DNA of 64,000 bases from Isoetes taiwanensis. Taxonomy: Eukaryota; Streptophyta; Lycopodiopsida; Isoetales; Isoetaceae. The notes under the pieces were generated by a model. That model worked only from the letters and a program-made list of their open reading frames with translations, had not been told where the DNA came from and searched no databases. The first letter of the stretch is position 1. Each line of letters begins with the position of its first letter. The DNA lies in assembly GCA_021234155.1 (NCBI GenBank), contig JAJEKV010000013.1, forward strand, positions 18,164,746 to 18,228,745, given 5' to 3'. Shown here piece after piece: positions 10,706-22,248 of this stretch. The position numbers were made by a program, and so were the translations under genes.

Positions 10706-13437
10706 ATGCAAGGCCAGAAATTGCCTGTTCAGCATCCAAAGACAGGGCCTTTCTCCTTTCATGATATTACCTGGCATGATTTTGATACTCCAACAAATAC
10801 AATTGGAAAAGTGAAGTGTGCATATATTCCTTATGATCGTGTTGGAGATTTCATCAAGGGCGAAGAGGCCAATAGTGATTGCCCAACCTATTTTCACAAA
10901 CGTAGCCAGCTGAAGAATGAATCTGGATCACTTTCCAGACCAAAAGCAGACTCATGGATATCAAACACTGTGTGAGCTCCATCTCAATTTTTTACATTTC
11001 TTTAGATCTCGTCTTTATGCAGCATGAACTAATTGCTGGATGTTTGTTAGTTATTGGTGCTCCTACGGTCCAACAGATAACAGGGGGGCAATATCTGCCA
11101 TGGTGATAAGTGAGGATAGACCCAAGGCTGGCCCAGGAAGTAGGCCTAAGCGTCTGAACAGCTCCATTAAAAGAGGTTGCCAATGTCACTTTGCAGTAAA
11201 GCGTTTATATCTGCATCCGAATGTTGCACTCATCTCATATCAGCAGGTTTTGCATGTTGACAAAAACACACAGCCTTGTCATGGGAGGTTAGATGCAAGT
11301 GTCTTAGGGATGCGGCCAATGCTAGCACCTAGAATATCTGACACACTTAGGCAGTGGGTTTTGTCAATGCTCTATGTAGGTCTACCTCCATCAGAAATTT
11401 TAGATGCACATATCAAAGTCGTTCGAGAAAGACAAGCAAGAGATGCTGGTTCTTTAAACAGAGATGACCTTCTACGTTCCAAGGATGTATTTAACCTTGC
11501 CCGGAAGGTGCAAAAAGGCACATTCCAATTACATGTTAATGACGAGGAAAGTGTTCGGCTATGGAGAGAGCAAAATGAGGATATGATATTTTTTTATCAG
11601 GACTGTGAGGGTTGTCTAGGCCCATTCACTTTGGGAATTCAGTCCATCTGGCAGCGAGAGATGCTTATTCAGTATGGCCACAATGGTATTATAGCATGTG
11701 ACTCCACATTTGGGGCAAAAGATATTAAGGTGAGATTTTACTGTGAGACGTTGATTCGTTAAAAAAGAATGCATTTAAGAGTTTATAAGTCTTATACATT
11801 TAATAATTTTGAATCAATGGCACTATCTGGTGCAGTATCCTCTGTACAGTTTGCTGGTATTTGATGAGTTTCAAAGTGCCCTGCCTGTAGCTTGGGTTAT
11901 AACATCAAGCTCAAAGGAAAAGGACATTGAAAACTGGATGGAAGCTTTAAGAGCACGTGCACTAGAACATTCACCTGATTGGTCGCCAAAAGCATTCATG
12001 ATTGACAATCCAACTTTTGACAGCAGTGTTATACGGTCTTGTTTCTGCACCCTTAGTATTATTTTGCAATCATAAACTCAACTCGTTTTGCCTTCTTCCA
12101 GGCGCGTCTTTGCCGTGGAAATGTATATCTGCTTGTGGACTGTAAGGGCAAGCTGGCTAAGACATCTCATGACAATGGTAAATTCTTGGAGTGCAAGAGC
12201 AGACATGCTAAAGAAGCTAGGTGAAATAATGTGCATGCACAAAGTCGCTTAGTCTTCGGAAAGCAGGCATCTATTTTGGTTCAAAGTTTTATGCAGCTTT
12301 ACCAACATGAAAATGCATTTTTGGTTTACTTTATGCAAGAATGGCTTCCTAATAATGGTGAGATATCATTAGCTATTGTTACCTACAGATGTTGAAGATC
12401 ATTCTAATAATGTTAACATATGTTTAAATGTCATAGAGCAATGGATTGAAACTGCAAGAAAGCTGAGACATGCAAGTCAAGGTGTCAATGCATCTGTAGA
12501 GGCATATCATAACACCATGGAGCAGCGATTTCTAGAGATAGGCCATATACAAGAGCATAGAGTAGATTGGTTGGTCTACAAGTTGACAACTGAAATACAA
12601 AGCTGCTACAGATACTTCCAGTTCCAAAAACAGCATGGTTTAATTTGCAGTTTGCAGCTGGATGGGATTATTGAAAATTCTTATAGGAGGGCATTGCAAA
12701 TATTGGATAATCAGGTCGAATTCTTAGATCTGGATGGGTCAATCGCTCGAGTTAGTAGCTGCTCGAAGCAGCATGTCATCTATACTGTTTATAATGTTGG
12801 ATCAGAATGCTCTTTCTGCGATTGTTTGTGGTCGCAGAAGGGCAACATATGCAAGCATGTTTTGAAGACCTACATGATGCTATATGGATCAACATGGCAC
12901 ATTTTTGATACACTGTCTCAGCCATTAACAAAAGCTGATAACAATCTTCCAATGTTTTTATCAGAAAACGTGGAGGGTGAACTTGCAATAGCCGGTGATA
13001 CAGTTCACTCAAACATGAATGCGAAATTGCTCTACGAAAAACTAGATTTGGAGTTGGAAATGTTCCGTTTAGAGTATTCAAATGATGTTGTTCTCATGGA
13101 AAGCATGCTCACAATGCTTCGGCAAGTCCGACATGAATTTCAGCAACTAAAATCAAAACGGGGTTTTAGCATGGTGCCATCCAAAGCTATAAGGCAACGG
13201 AGAGCAGATGAAATTAGTTCAAGGTTGAAACCAAAATCAGGAATAAGTAAATTTTCAGGGCGAAGACAAAAGGAAGTTATGATTAATGGTAGCCATCCAG
13301 GAATTATGCAATGGACCAGGTCACGGGCTCAAAAGAAAAGAACTATGCAACACGAAATAGATGTGGGCTTGGGGCAATGTCAAGGTTCATTCGATTGCTC
13401 TCTTGTTGATTATACAGATAGTTATTGTGGTACTTAA
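10706..13437 (+). CDS. SWIM zinc-finger protein derived from a MULE transposase
   Basis: The coding exons I infer are 10706-10971, 11051-11729, 11836-12035, 12102-12357 and 12437-13437, all with GT-AG borders and phases that join. The protein is about 800 residues. It has an N-terminal region with IPYDRVGDFIKGE and CPTYFH, then YWCSYGP and RGCQCHFAVKRLY, then a MULE-type transposase core (ACDSTFGAKDIK, YPLYSLLVFDE, ALPVAWVI, FMIDN, ICLWTVRASWLRHL). It ends in a SWIM finger, CDC...CKH, at 12817-12858, and a basic tail. The layout matches the plant family of single-copy SWIM proteins that includes Arabidopsis At1g60560 (from memory), thought to be domesticated transposases acting in the nucleus; their role is not settled. 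One problem: exon 4 changes frame near 12240-12250, equal to one lost base. No terminal inverted repeats were seen. The start codon follows an acceptor-like TTCCTGCAG, but an upstream in-frame ATG exists at 10613. Confidence 0.8.
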
Positions 13438-14632
13438 CTGCCACGCTATACATATCCACTCTAAACACCATTTTTTCTCTTTTAATATGGGGGTTGGTCC
13501 GCATTATACTAGTTGCATCCTTGTCAAAGCTTTGGATGGTGCAATCTTTGCAAACATGTACCTTGATTCATGGCCTGCCAGATCTGAGTTGGTCTCAAAA
13601 GTAAAAAGGATACAACACTTGGTGAGGTCAAGGGCTGAAGGGCAACTGCAAATTGAGACTCCGGATCTGAATCTATCAGCCATACATATCGAGGGCATGC
13701 CTGGGAAGGCAGAAGAGTCCAATTAAAGTTGCCTGTTCCTGCGTCCTTATACATCTGGTGGAAAGGGAAGCAGTTTAATACATACGTCTAGTTTACAACT
13801 CTTGGGTATTGGATCTGCAATTTTTGTAGATATACACATACAATCATTTATAGATCCAGCCTATATGCATGACAACGATGGAGATTCTTTTGTGGATTCC
13901 GTTTTATAGTATGCCACTGATTCTACAGGAGCGGAGCGGGCTACAGACTTCAACAGTTTCCATGTCTTCATTGAGATTGGGCTCCTTCGGAGCGGGCTAC
14001 AGACTTCAACAGTTTCCATGTCTTCATTGAGATTGGGCTCCTTCAAATGTTTTCTTCTTGTACATTAAGCATGCAGCAGAAAAAGGAACTCTAAATACCA
14101 CCACGCTCATTTCTTTTATTCTTGAGGGTGTACCTTGCAGTACTCACTACTTTACCATCAACTTCTTTGTTGTGTCCATTGAAGTAGTTTTGCTGCAAAA
14201 TGCCTCACAGCAGCCCTTGTGTTCGATTTACTTGTAACTCCTGAGCGCCCTTAGCCGCAGCGCCCTTGTTTAAATGTGGCATAGCAATGTCTCTTTAACA
14301 TATCTATGTTTGAATTTATGAATTAACCTTTATGTGTATTGACTCACCATTTCAATGGAAAATGGATTGGCTGTAATATTTGGGGATGAGCGGAAACAAG
14401 TGTAATAAGTCAGGTTTTCAAAGCTCGAGCAACAGTACATGTGCACTCTATTGCACTTGAGAACTAAGTCAAGAAGAGTGTTGCTGACCTGTGTAAGATT
14501 AGATGCCTGTTTGTGGGGTTGACGCAACTTGCATATAGACCTGGTTCTCTGATTAGGCAAGTGTCATGATACGGTTTCTACATATTGTCAGTTTATGCAT
14601 TAAATTGAGCTGTATGTATAGGCAATTTAGTT
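13438..14632. other. 3' flank of the SWIM gene with a 56-bp tandem duplication
   Basis: No further gene is recognised; the first few hundred bases are probably 3' UTR. A 56-bp unit beginning GGAGCGGGCTACAGACTTCA is present twice, head to tail, at 13933-13988 and 13989-14044, and the two units look identical. Frames of 60-120 codons here have no recognisable content. Confidence 0.5.
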
Positions 14633-17600
14633 AGATAGTTAAAGAACAGGTTTTAAATCTCTATATACATGGAATCATTGGTTTGTATACTAATGTCATT
14701 ACTTGTGAGAATGTGGTATTTTCACGCATTCCCCTTTTTGCTTTTTTTTTTTTTTTTTTTTATAGATAGATGGGGCATCACACCGGAGGGTTCTGGCGAG
14801 CCAGGCAAAATTGCCTATCCTGGTACATTTTCACATTTTTTAACGTATTGGGGCAGAGGTTATTCAGGTTAGGATAGATTCCATAGGACAACAGTAGCAA
14901 AGTATAAAAATTTCAAGAAATTTCTTGTGTCCTTGAAGAGCTCAGGAAGAGGAGGCCACTATCACTTATAATCTGGGTCTGTAATTGCTCGAACATTACG
15001 TGGATGTTTCTAGAGGTCATTATCATCTGGTGAAATAAAGTACCTATCTATATATAATACTAAGATGATAGCTTGTACAAGATCTTGCCCGTTCATTTTG
15101 TTGTGTGTGAAAACTTTCATTGAGTCGTTAAATGATCAGTAATACACACCAGGCCAAGATTACTGTATTTTTAGCTTAAAATTATATGACGCACTTTTCC
15201 GCCTCGCTTTCTCATTCACGCCAATGTAAATCGTTTGTCTGCCCAAAGAAATTATTTTCCGCCGCCATTGTAGTTAGCCACGAGTTCAAGCATCTCCTCC
15301 GACCATCTTAAGGAGATCACCGATCTAAAGCAGTAGACCATCTAAAAAAAAACCACCGATCTAAAGCAGAGGCCATCTAAAAAACAAAGGGAAATAGAGG
15401 CCGAAATATGATGATGCGCCTATTTTTGTCCATTCACCATCTCGGCATACACCACTGTAATCGAAGCACCCGCAGCATCTCCATTCGAATCGTAGCACCG
15501 CAAGCATCTCGACCGGAATCAAGACACACCAACTGCTCGCAATCTTGGCCTCGAGGACTACGCCCTTCACGGGAGCAGCATCACGCCCGGTAGGGCTGGC
15601 GGCGCCAGCCAGGCGGCTGGCACTCTCGCCCGGGCCGTCGCCCGCCTCGGCTAGCTACAAGGCGCCGCCGAAGCCCTACTTCGGGGCGAATGTCTCTCTC
15701 CCGGAATTAATACGTAGTCCGTTATTATTTTGCCCCTATTGAGTGGGGAATATTTTCGTGAAAATCAGAAAAGCATTCTGGAAATGATGCACGATCTTTA
15801 CTATAGAATGTTTCCTGGTGCAGATTGTCTAGTTACCGGAACAGCCAGAGATAAGTTGATTTTGCTACTTTATTTTTATATGTCAAATGCGGCCGTTATT
15901 TTATGCCATTTGATTTCTTCCCTTTTTGGTTTGTTAGATGGAAAAAAGATCGGGTCTGTGCTTTCGGATGGATATCCCAGTCCACGCATCTAGCTTTAGA
16001 AGTTAGGTATTGCTCCACTTGTTGTTATTCATTGCTTTAGGTTTCCATAGCATCTGCACATTGATTTATACATGGAACAGACCCTTTTTGGGAGATAGGT
16101 CGACATCTTCTAATTGATTAGTGCCAGGGTTGTTAACGGCTAAATGTTCAATCCACCCATTTGAATTTGGGTCTTTACATATGTCGTCTGATCCTCTTCT
16201 TAAAATTATCGAAGCTTTATGTGATCTGGTGATGCTTATACGCTCATGAACTGCTGGTCCTCTATGGCAGTAACACAGAAGAATCTTGGCAAGTCCTTCT
16301 GATTCATGTAGCTATAATCAGTTGGTTCCTGAGCTCTTCCAGATTCTAAACTTGATCATGTTTACTAAATTACTTAATTTCTGATACATAACTCATGGTT
16401 TGGCACTCTGCAACAATCATTTTCTTATTAGCAACAACCATTTGCATGTAAGATGTTACAGATTAAGATGTTGTTGTAGTCTTTGTGTTTTTATTATTTC
16501 TATTTGTACGATTTGTTTCCTTAACGATTCTCCTTTGGATTAGCGGATCCAATGCAGAGTGGATGTACAGCATGAGAACTCAGATTTTGGCTACAACATT
16601 TTTATGCATTTAAGAGCTCACTATGATTTTGGGATATGTATTTAGATCGGGTCTGTGCTTTCGGATATATATCCCACTCCATGCATTGCTTCCTCACAAA
16701 ACACTGCGATTGCATTATCTGGCGCCAGCCAAGACATTATCCATTATTTTAGATGGTTGTGCAAAGGATGGTTGTGTATGCCTTTGCAATAGATGGAGAA
16801 TGGTAATGGCAATGGGTAGATTGTGAACAGAGGTTGAGTCCTTTACTAGAGGTTGCATACTGGAGGTTGAGTTGCAACGGGTCTCCGTCAGCAAATTTGG
16901 AAACAAGCAATGACCTAATTTTAGTAGGTAATGTTGTTTCACCAATGATGTAGGCAATAGTCTTTATTAAACACCTGGCAAGTTTGGCGTCTGCATGAGC
17001 ATCGGAAATGTAATTTGTCTTGACGACACTAGAAAGTCGAAGTCATTACACAGGCTTGTTATTTCCTAACAATGCAATGGAAGCTTTAGTAGGATAACAT
17101 ATATCATTAAAAACAATAAATGTAAACCCCTCATATCCACCATGCAAACAACCAAATTGCAGAGTTTTAGGTGGAATTAACAGCAGAAGCAGCTGATCCA
17201 AGCATATAACTTCAGACAAGATATAGTTGCTTGGTCAATTCTCAAATGTTGAAACCAAATGGTAGGTTAATGCACGTCTTTGGGATAGCCATATGCCCAT
17301 CTTGCATGCATCTTCCAGCACATTTCCCAGCACCTTGCAACATATTTGAAGAAAGAAGAAGCAAATATGTCCAAGAATGATTGTTGGCTCATGATTTGAA
17401 GAAAGAAGAAGCAAATATGTACAAGAGTGATTGGTGGCTCGGGCTTTTTTTTTTGCTTTAAAACATTTTTCCCGCCTTTCGTCAAGATAGCTATCATGGA
17501 TCCACCGTGGTGTTGGAAATCGGTAAATGATTTTCACTTTCGAGCTTCAGGCGCAGAAAAAGAGTACGTATGCTGGAGCCATGTATGCAACCATTTCACT

Positions 17601-17855
17601 TTGTTTTTGAGTAAGGTTGTTTCTTATTTTCTATTTGTTTATGCTGCTACCTTTCAGAATGCAGATGTTTATTCTTTTGCTACTTCATTTGCAGGTCCTC
17701 TCGAAGTTGTGAATATGACAGATTGAATATTGGATCAAACTAGACAGATTACTTTTACCATCAGCAAAGCCCTTTCTGTGGCCATATTTCTATCTTTTGT
17801 ACCAGAAAGCATGTGTTGGTATTTTGAGTTCAAAAAATGTCCAACTTACTTTGTA

Positions 17856-20800
17856 CAAGAAATTTATCGCGGCGGCCTTGGCCGCCGCGAACATTTCTCT
17901 TTCCCACTTCCCTTGCATTTAGGGAAGTGAGTAGTACATAGGGATATTTGTGGCATAGGATTTGAACCTAATTCTTTTGTTCGACTTGTTGGGATGTTTG
18001 TGGCATAGGATTTGAACCTATGCTAATTCTTTTGTTCGACTTGTTTTCTAGTTTGAACTGTGATTATTGATTATCCAAGGTATTGCGAAGAAGTCTTAGT
18101 ATCAAGGATAACTAGTTTGAGAGCATTGTTGTGGTATAGCTTTTAGAATCTTTGGCTTCTATATGGCTCATGCATTATATGCAAGAAAGATAGACTATGG
18201 ATTTATATTTCACTAGGTAAGCAATATTGTTTCTTAGAGGTGGGTTATTATGCTTATCCATTGCCTAAGCATTATTGTTTTCTAAGCGTGGGTTATTAGG
18301 CTCATCGAGGACCAAGGGAAATGAAGCATTGGGATACCAAGGTACAACAATAGCCTTTAGATAATGGGTACCACGAGGTATTAAAAAGAAACAATGGTTG
18401 AAACCATTAAATAAATTTGTTATAAGAAAAAAACAATGGTTCCGAAACACTAAATAAGAATTTTGATTTATCTCTGGACTCATGACTTCCCTGTTATTCT
18501 GTTCTTCTTCACAATCGCTTGATTTCTTGCTAACCTCAGCTTCGTGGGTCAAATCGCTAAAACAATTGCTCTGAGAAGTAGAATTCACTCGCAGTATGCC
18601 CACTGGATCCCCTCGCATGCCATGTAGATGTATCATGCCATATGTGTTTCTCTAGGCCTATAGTCTATATGGTACATGGATTGTTAATAAGTATGAAATG
18701 GAGGCACGTGTACTCAAAATCAAGTCGGTGGAGATACAGCTATAAAATAAACAAATGTAACGAAGGAAAAAGGCAGAGGTGCAGCAGTAGAAGTCGACGT
18801 CCGGATTCGGCTTGTCAGAGGTGCAGAAGCCGACGTTGCTTTGTCGGCTGATCGGTTTTGCTGGTTTAACCTGCCGTGCAGGTATCGTGATTGCTTGTAG
18901 GCACATCTGAGCGAAGATCTTTCATGTCGGGTTTGTGTAAAGCGATGTTCTGAATCTGCTGTTCAGTACATCGGTTGCTTGTGCAGTACATCAGAAGCTT
19001 GGTTGCAGTTATCCAGAGTTTGCTGAGAGTTTGCTGAGCCTTGTAAACCTTGCTGGCCATTTGTTGCTCCGGTTTTTTTAACTGGAAGAGATTGTATTGC
19101 GGTGAATCACCTTGCTCTGGCTTTTCTAGCCAGAAAGTTATTTGTGCAGCGAATTGCTAATCACTGGTCCACAAAGGTTTGAAGTGATATTACAGTTGCT
19201 TTATTGCATCTTGTTATTTCTGTTTTCATAAAATGAAAGAGGGACGAACAGTGATGAGGAGATGAAGAAGTCGGAGAAAACATGATATCGCTGATAATCT
19301 AGCAAGTAAGAAATGATATCGCTGATAATCTAGCAAGTAAGAAATACAAAAGCACGTTATGTAGTCCATGTCATCTTTGTTGTACCATGCTCTTTCTATA
19401 TCTAGTATGACTTTCATAACAGATCAGATATATATTATGTACTCATGTTTCCCAGTAGTTCCGAGCTAAAATTATACACAGTTGCAAATATAGAAAAAAA
19501 ATGATGTTTACCATTTGGAGCAGCGATAAAATGAATTACAGCAGAAATAATGCTTGATGGATAAAAAACAACAGAAGACCCAATGAGAAACCTGATATGG
19601 AAAAATTAAAAACTTACATGGGATTTCTGAGTCGTTTCTGGTTAAAGAAACGCCTCCCTTAATGACTTTGCTTCGTTTTAATGTATAGGGGAACTGCAGT
19701 TGGGATGGCATTCCGACACTTAGGGAGGGGCCCCGCGACCGGCCGGAATGCCAGACCAACTGCAGTTCCCGTGTGCCGGAATGCCAGACCAACTGCAGTT
19801 CCCCTACAATATAGAAGTTGGGGATTGATTTTGCTACAAGAACTCTGCTACAAGAAAAATTGAAGAAGTCGAACTTTGCAGCACTGCCGGAGTTGCATTT
19901 ACCTGTACTTTGAAGCACTGCCCGATTTGCATTTGCCAGGATCTGCTCGGATTTGCCCGGATCTGCCCGGTTTTGCTTGGTGTGTTTGCTCGGATCTGCT
20001 CGGCTTCTTATGCTGCTCGGATCTGCTCGGCTTCCTATGCTGCTCGAACTGGCATGCATTCTCTGTTTGCTCGGATCTTAGGCTTCCTCTTGCGGCAAAC
20101 AAGCCGTTTCCTCTTGCGGCGGTCGAAACCCTAACACAAGCCAGCCGGTCAGAACCCTAAAATAAAACACTGAAGAAAACCGGCAGAGCAGGTAACGCGG
20201 AATCAGGGGACCCGAATGGCATTCCGCGATATTGGCGTCGCCACGTGTCGTCGCCAAAATGCACCGTTGAGCAAAATTAAGACCCAACTTCTATATTGTC
20301 TTTGCTTCGTTTCTTTCCTCCATAGCCAGTACCCATTTCCGATCTTAACAGCCCCTAATTCCTACTGTAAATCTTCATCAAGGCCAAAATGCAAGTGAAT
20401 CGAGCCTTCAATTTCGAAATCCCTGAGAACTATAGAGAGCTATATTGCCACCAAACAGGGCCTTCAAATCCTGGACATTTGCGTGCACGAAGCTATTAAT
20501 TATGGGTTTCGAGGCTCTGCCATCCTCTTCAGAGATGAATTTTCAAGCTTTAGGCACCCCATCGGGGTGGGAAATCATGGATACCGAATATTGAATAGAG
20601 GATACCAAAGGATACCGAAGGTTTAAACAGCTGTACCACGCCGGAACTAACTCGACCATTACAGATACATCACACTTGAAACCTTCGGCTACATCTGTTA
20701 CACTTGAAAGCTGCATCTGTACATTTCACATCACAGAGGTTGCTGGCCGCATCCAATTCATCACGGATCTAAATCCGATTGTTTTTTATTTGAACCACAA

Positions 20801-20934
20801 GTATTTGAGGACACGTGTTAAAAATTTAGCTTAAATGTGTTACAAACAGATAAGGTAACGTGTCAATAAATCAAATGAGAATTTGTATAGCATATTCTAA
20901 AAGAATCTTGCCTATCACAATTATATAGTTTAGA
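17856..20934 (-). mobile_element. Helitron 2 (non-autonomous, minus strand)
   Basis: Copy 2 of the duplication reads CTTTGTA then TAATTC with nothing between (51191-51203). Here the same bases are separated by 3,079 bp. On the minus strand the insert starts TCTAAACTATATAATTG and ends in a perfect 10-bp hairpin (17868-17889) followed by 12 bases ending CTTG. It lies between host A and host T with no target duplication. These are Helitron hallmarks: 5' TC, a 3' hairpin 10-12 bases from the end, and A/T insertion. The terminal CTTG departs from the common CTRR. No Rep or helicase coding is present. The inside is rich in short duplications: a 50-60-bp unit at 17941-18043, a 31-bp unit at 19282-19343, and GGATCTGCTCGG repeats at 19935-20045. 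Confidence 0.85.
19689..19803 (+). repeat. Long imperfect hairpin with a duplicated 3' arm
   Basis: A 27-base arm at 19689-19715 (GGGAACTGCAGTTGG...) pairs with 19744-19770 with only two mismatches across a 28-base loop. The 3' arm is repeated at 19777-19803. An outer pair, CAATATAGAAGTTGGG at about 19807-19822 with its complement at 20282-20297, encloses a larger fold. The geometry resembles a small-RNA precursor or a decayed fold-back element; the sequence alone cannot decide. It lies inside Helitron 2. Confidence 0.5.
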
Positions 20935-20969
20935 TAATTATTTTATTGAAGTGCGTTACTACTTTTATG

Positions 20970-21249
20970 GGCCTTGGAGCATTTCTACTCCAATGTGGTG
21001 TTTTCAGCTTTTGCAAAGTTGCTCTCTCTTTTATAACGATGATTGTGGAGCATCGTTGTTAGCGAATGACATGTGACACGCCACTACTCTTAGATGACTA
21101 GATATGCCACATATGTTGCTGACATGGCTCTTCTATAAAGCCATAGTCATGCTTTATAGTTCTTTATCCAGTTTACTCATAGCCTAGCTATATCAATCTC
21201 TTTCATTCTAGCATATATGGATACAAGATTTCTTCATGGTATCAGAGCT
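20970..21249 (+). mobile_element. LTR end and primer-binding site of a Copia-type relic, copy 1
   Basis: The sequence ends GATTTCTTCA at 21236 and is followed at 21237 by TGGTATCAGAGCT, the standard primer-binding site complementary to initiator tRNA-Met. This is how an LTR joins the internal region in plant Copia elements. A TATA-like TCTATAAAGCC lies near 21135. The left LTR edge is uncertain. Sequence after the binding site, up to 21990, is retained in both duplicate copies but encodes no recognisable Gag, so it may come from a non-autonomous element. Confidence 0.55.
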
Positions 21250-22248
21250 AGAATGCAGGATGAAATGAGCGTAGGAGATAGGATCAGTTAATGGTATCAG
21301 GTCTGATCAGAGGAATTGGCATCATTTCTCTTGCATTGTGCAAGAATTAGTCTAGAACGGGTCTAGAATGTGTTGCGGGTCTAGAATGGGTCTAGAATGA
21401 AAGCTCGAGAAATCTTTGCAGAGATTCCTCTAATCTTTCAAGATTCTTCGTCTGATTAGGTTGGGGTTGTGTTTGTGGTTTAATTGGTTTGGTCGAATCC
21501 GAAGATTGGTGAAGATCTGACGATTGGTAATCTGTTGGATATTTTCGGCCGGATTGATGCTTGACTGTTCAAAGTTGGATCGTGAGATTTGGGTATATTG
21601 CAGCCTCAGTTTTTCTTATTCTTTCTTTTCTTAACTTGCCCAGGCTCTCTGCAACCAGTATCAGCCCACGGAGCTCTTAACTTTTCCCTTCCCAACCTCA
21701 ACCATCGAATTTGAGCTCTGTTGCACCACACACCTCGGCTATTTTTGGACATCACAACAGCGAATTATCCTGGACCTGTATTTTTATTGCAAATCGGCAT
21801 CATTCCAGTTCTTTTCGGTCAGATATAGTTTTTTCATGCTAAAGTCTGTATAAGCATTTCTATTGATGTAGGGCTTCGTGAGGATGTTGGGCTTTTGTGG
21901 TATAGATCCATGTTCAAATTTGCTGTGGGGCAGTTTTAGTTTCCATTTGAATCATCTGCATATTTTTCTTGACACTTTTAGTTCTGATTGAATGCCCGTC
22001 TTTCCTATATATATGATTAGTAGGAAAGAAAAGAAGTTTTCAGGCAAAAAAAAAATCCAAAAATCTTTTGGATGGTTCCTTTTGGCATTTATTTGGTAAG
22101 TTAATCCTTCTAGCTTCAAGTTAATCTCTTTCCTTGATTTCTTGTTTCTTGCTTAATTTCCATCATTTGCCTTTCTGTCATCTGCTCTGCTTTTTCTCCC
22201 CTTTCTTTCTCAGTTTCTCATTTTCACCTTTATCTTTTAATTGCATTA

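Larger units (their letters stand above)
14633..21990 (+). repeat. Segmental duplication, copy 1
   Basis: This region matches copy 2 in five collinear blocks: 14633-15052 with 37478-37882; 15053-15139 with 43472-43558; 15720-16915 with 43558-44745; 16930-17855 with 50283-51197; and 20935-21990 with 51198-52218. Identity by eye is roughly 90-95 percent. Copy 1 has its own extra DNA at 15140-15719 (GC-rich, origin unclear) and the Helitron 17856-20934. It lacks the counterparts of 44746-45205 and 45229-50282. No complete gene is recognised. A conserved but unrecognised frame at 15730-15993 starts the third block (EYFRENQKSILEMMHDLYYR). A duplicated 50-bp unit lies at 17342-17441. Confidence 0.8.

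Noticed and set aside
12358-12388. A 31-bp intron after exon 4 of the SWIM gene
   Set aside because: Too short for a plant intron. The acceptor at 12436 gives a normal 79-bp intron and joins WLPNNEQWIET in line with the family.
15140-15719. Third Helitron in copy 1
   Set aside because: It is extra relative to copy 2, but the ends (TAATACAC... and ...GTAGTCCG) lack TC, a 3' hairpin and CTRR, and no target duplication is clear.
17990-18025. tRNA gene on minus (GGTTCAAATCC in a 7-bp stem)
   Set aside because: Only a T-arm-like hairpin is present, and it lies in a 50-60-bp tandem duplication inside Helitron 2 without the rest of a cloverleaf.
22001-22248. LINE start placed upstream at the LTR/PBS (20970-21990)
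   Set aside because: That sequence is present in copy 2 without any LINE, so it is host or older LTR-element DNA.
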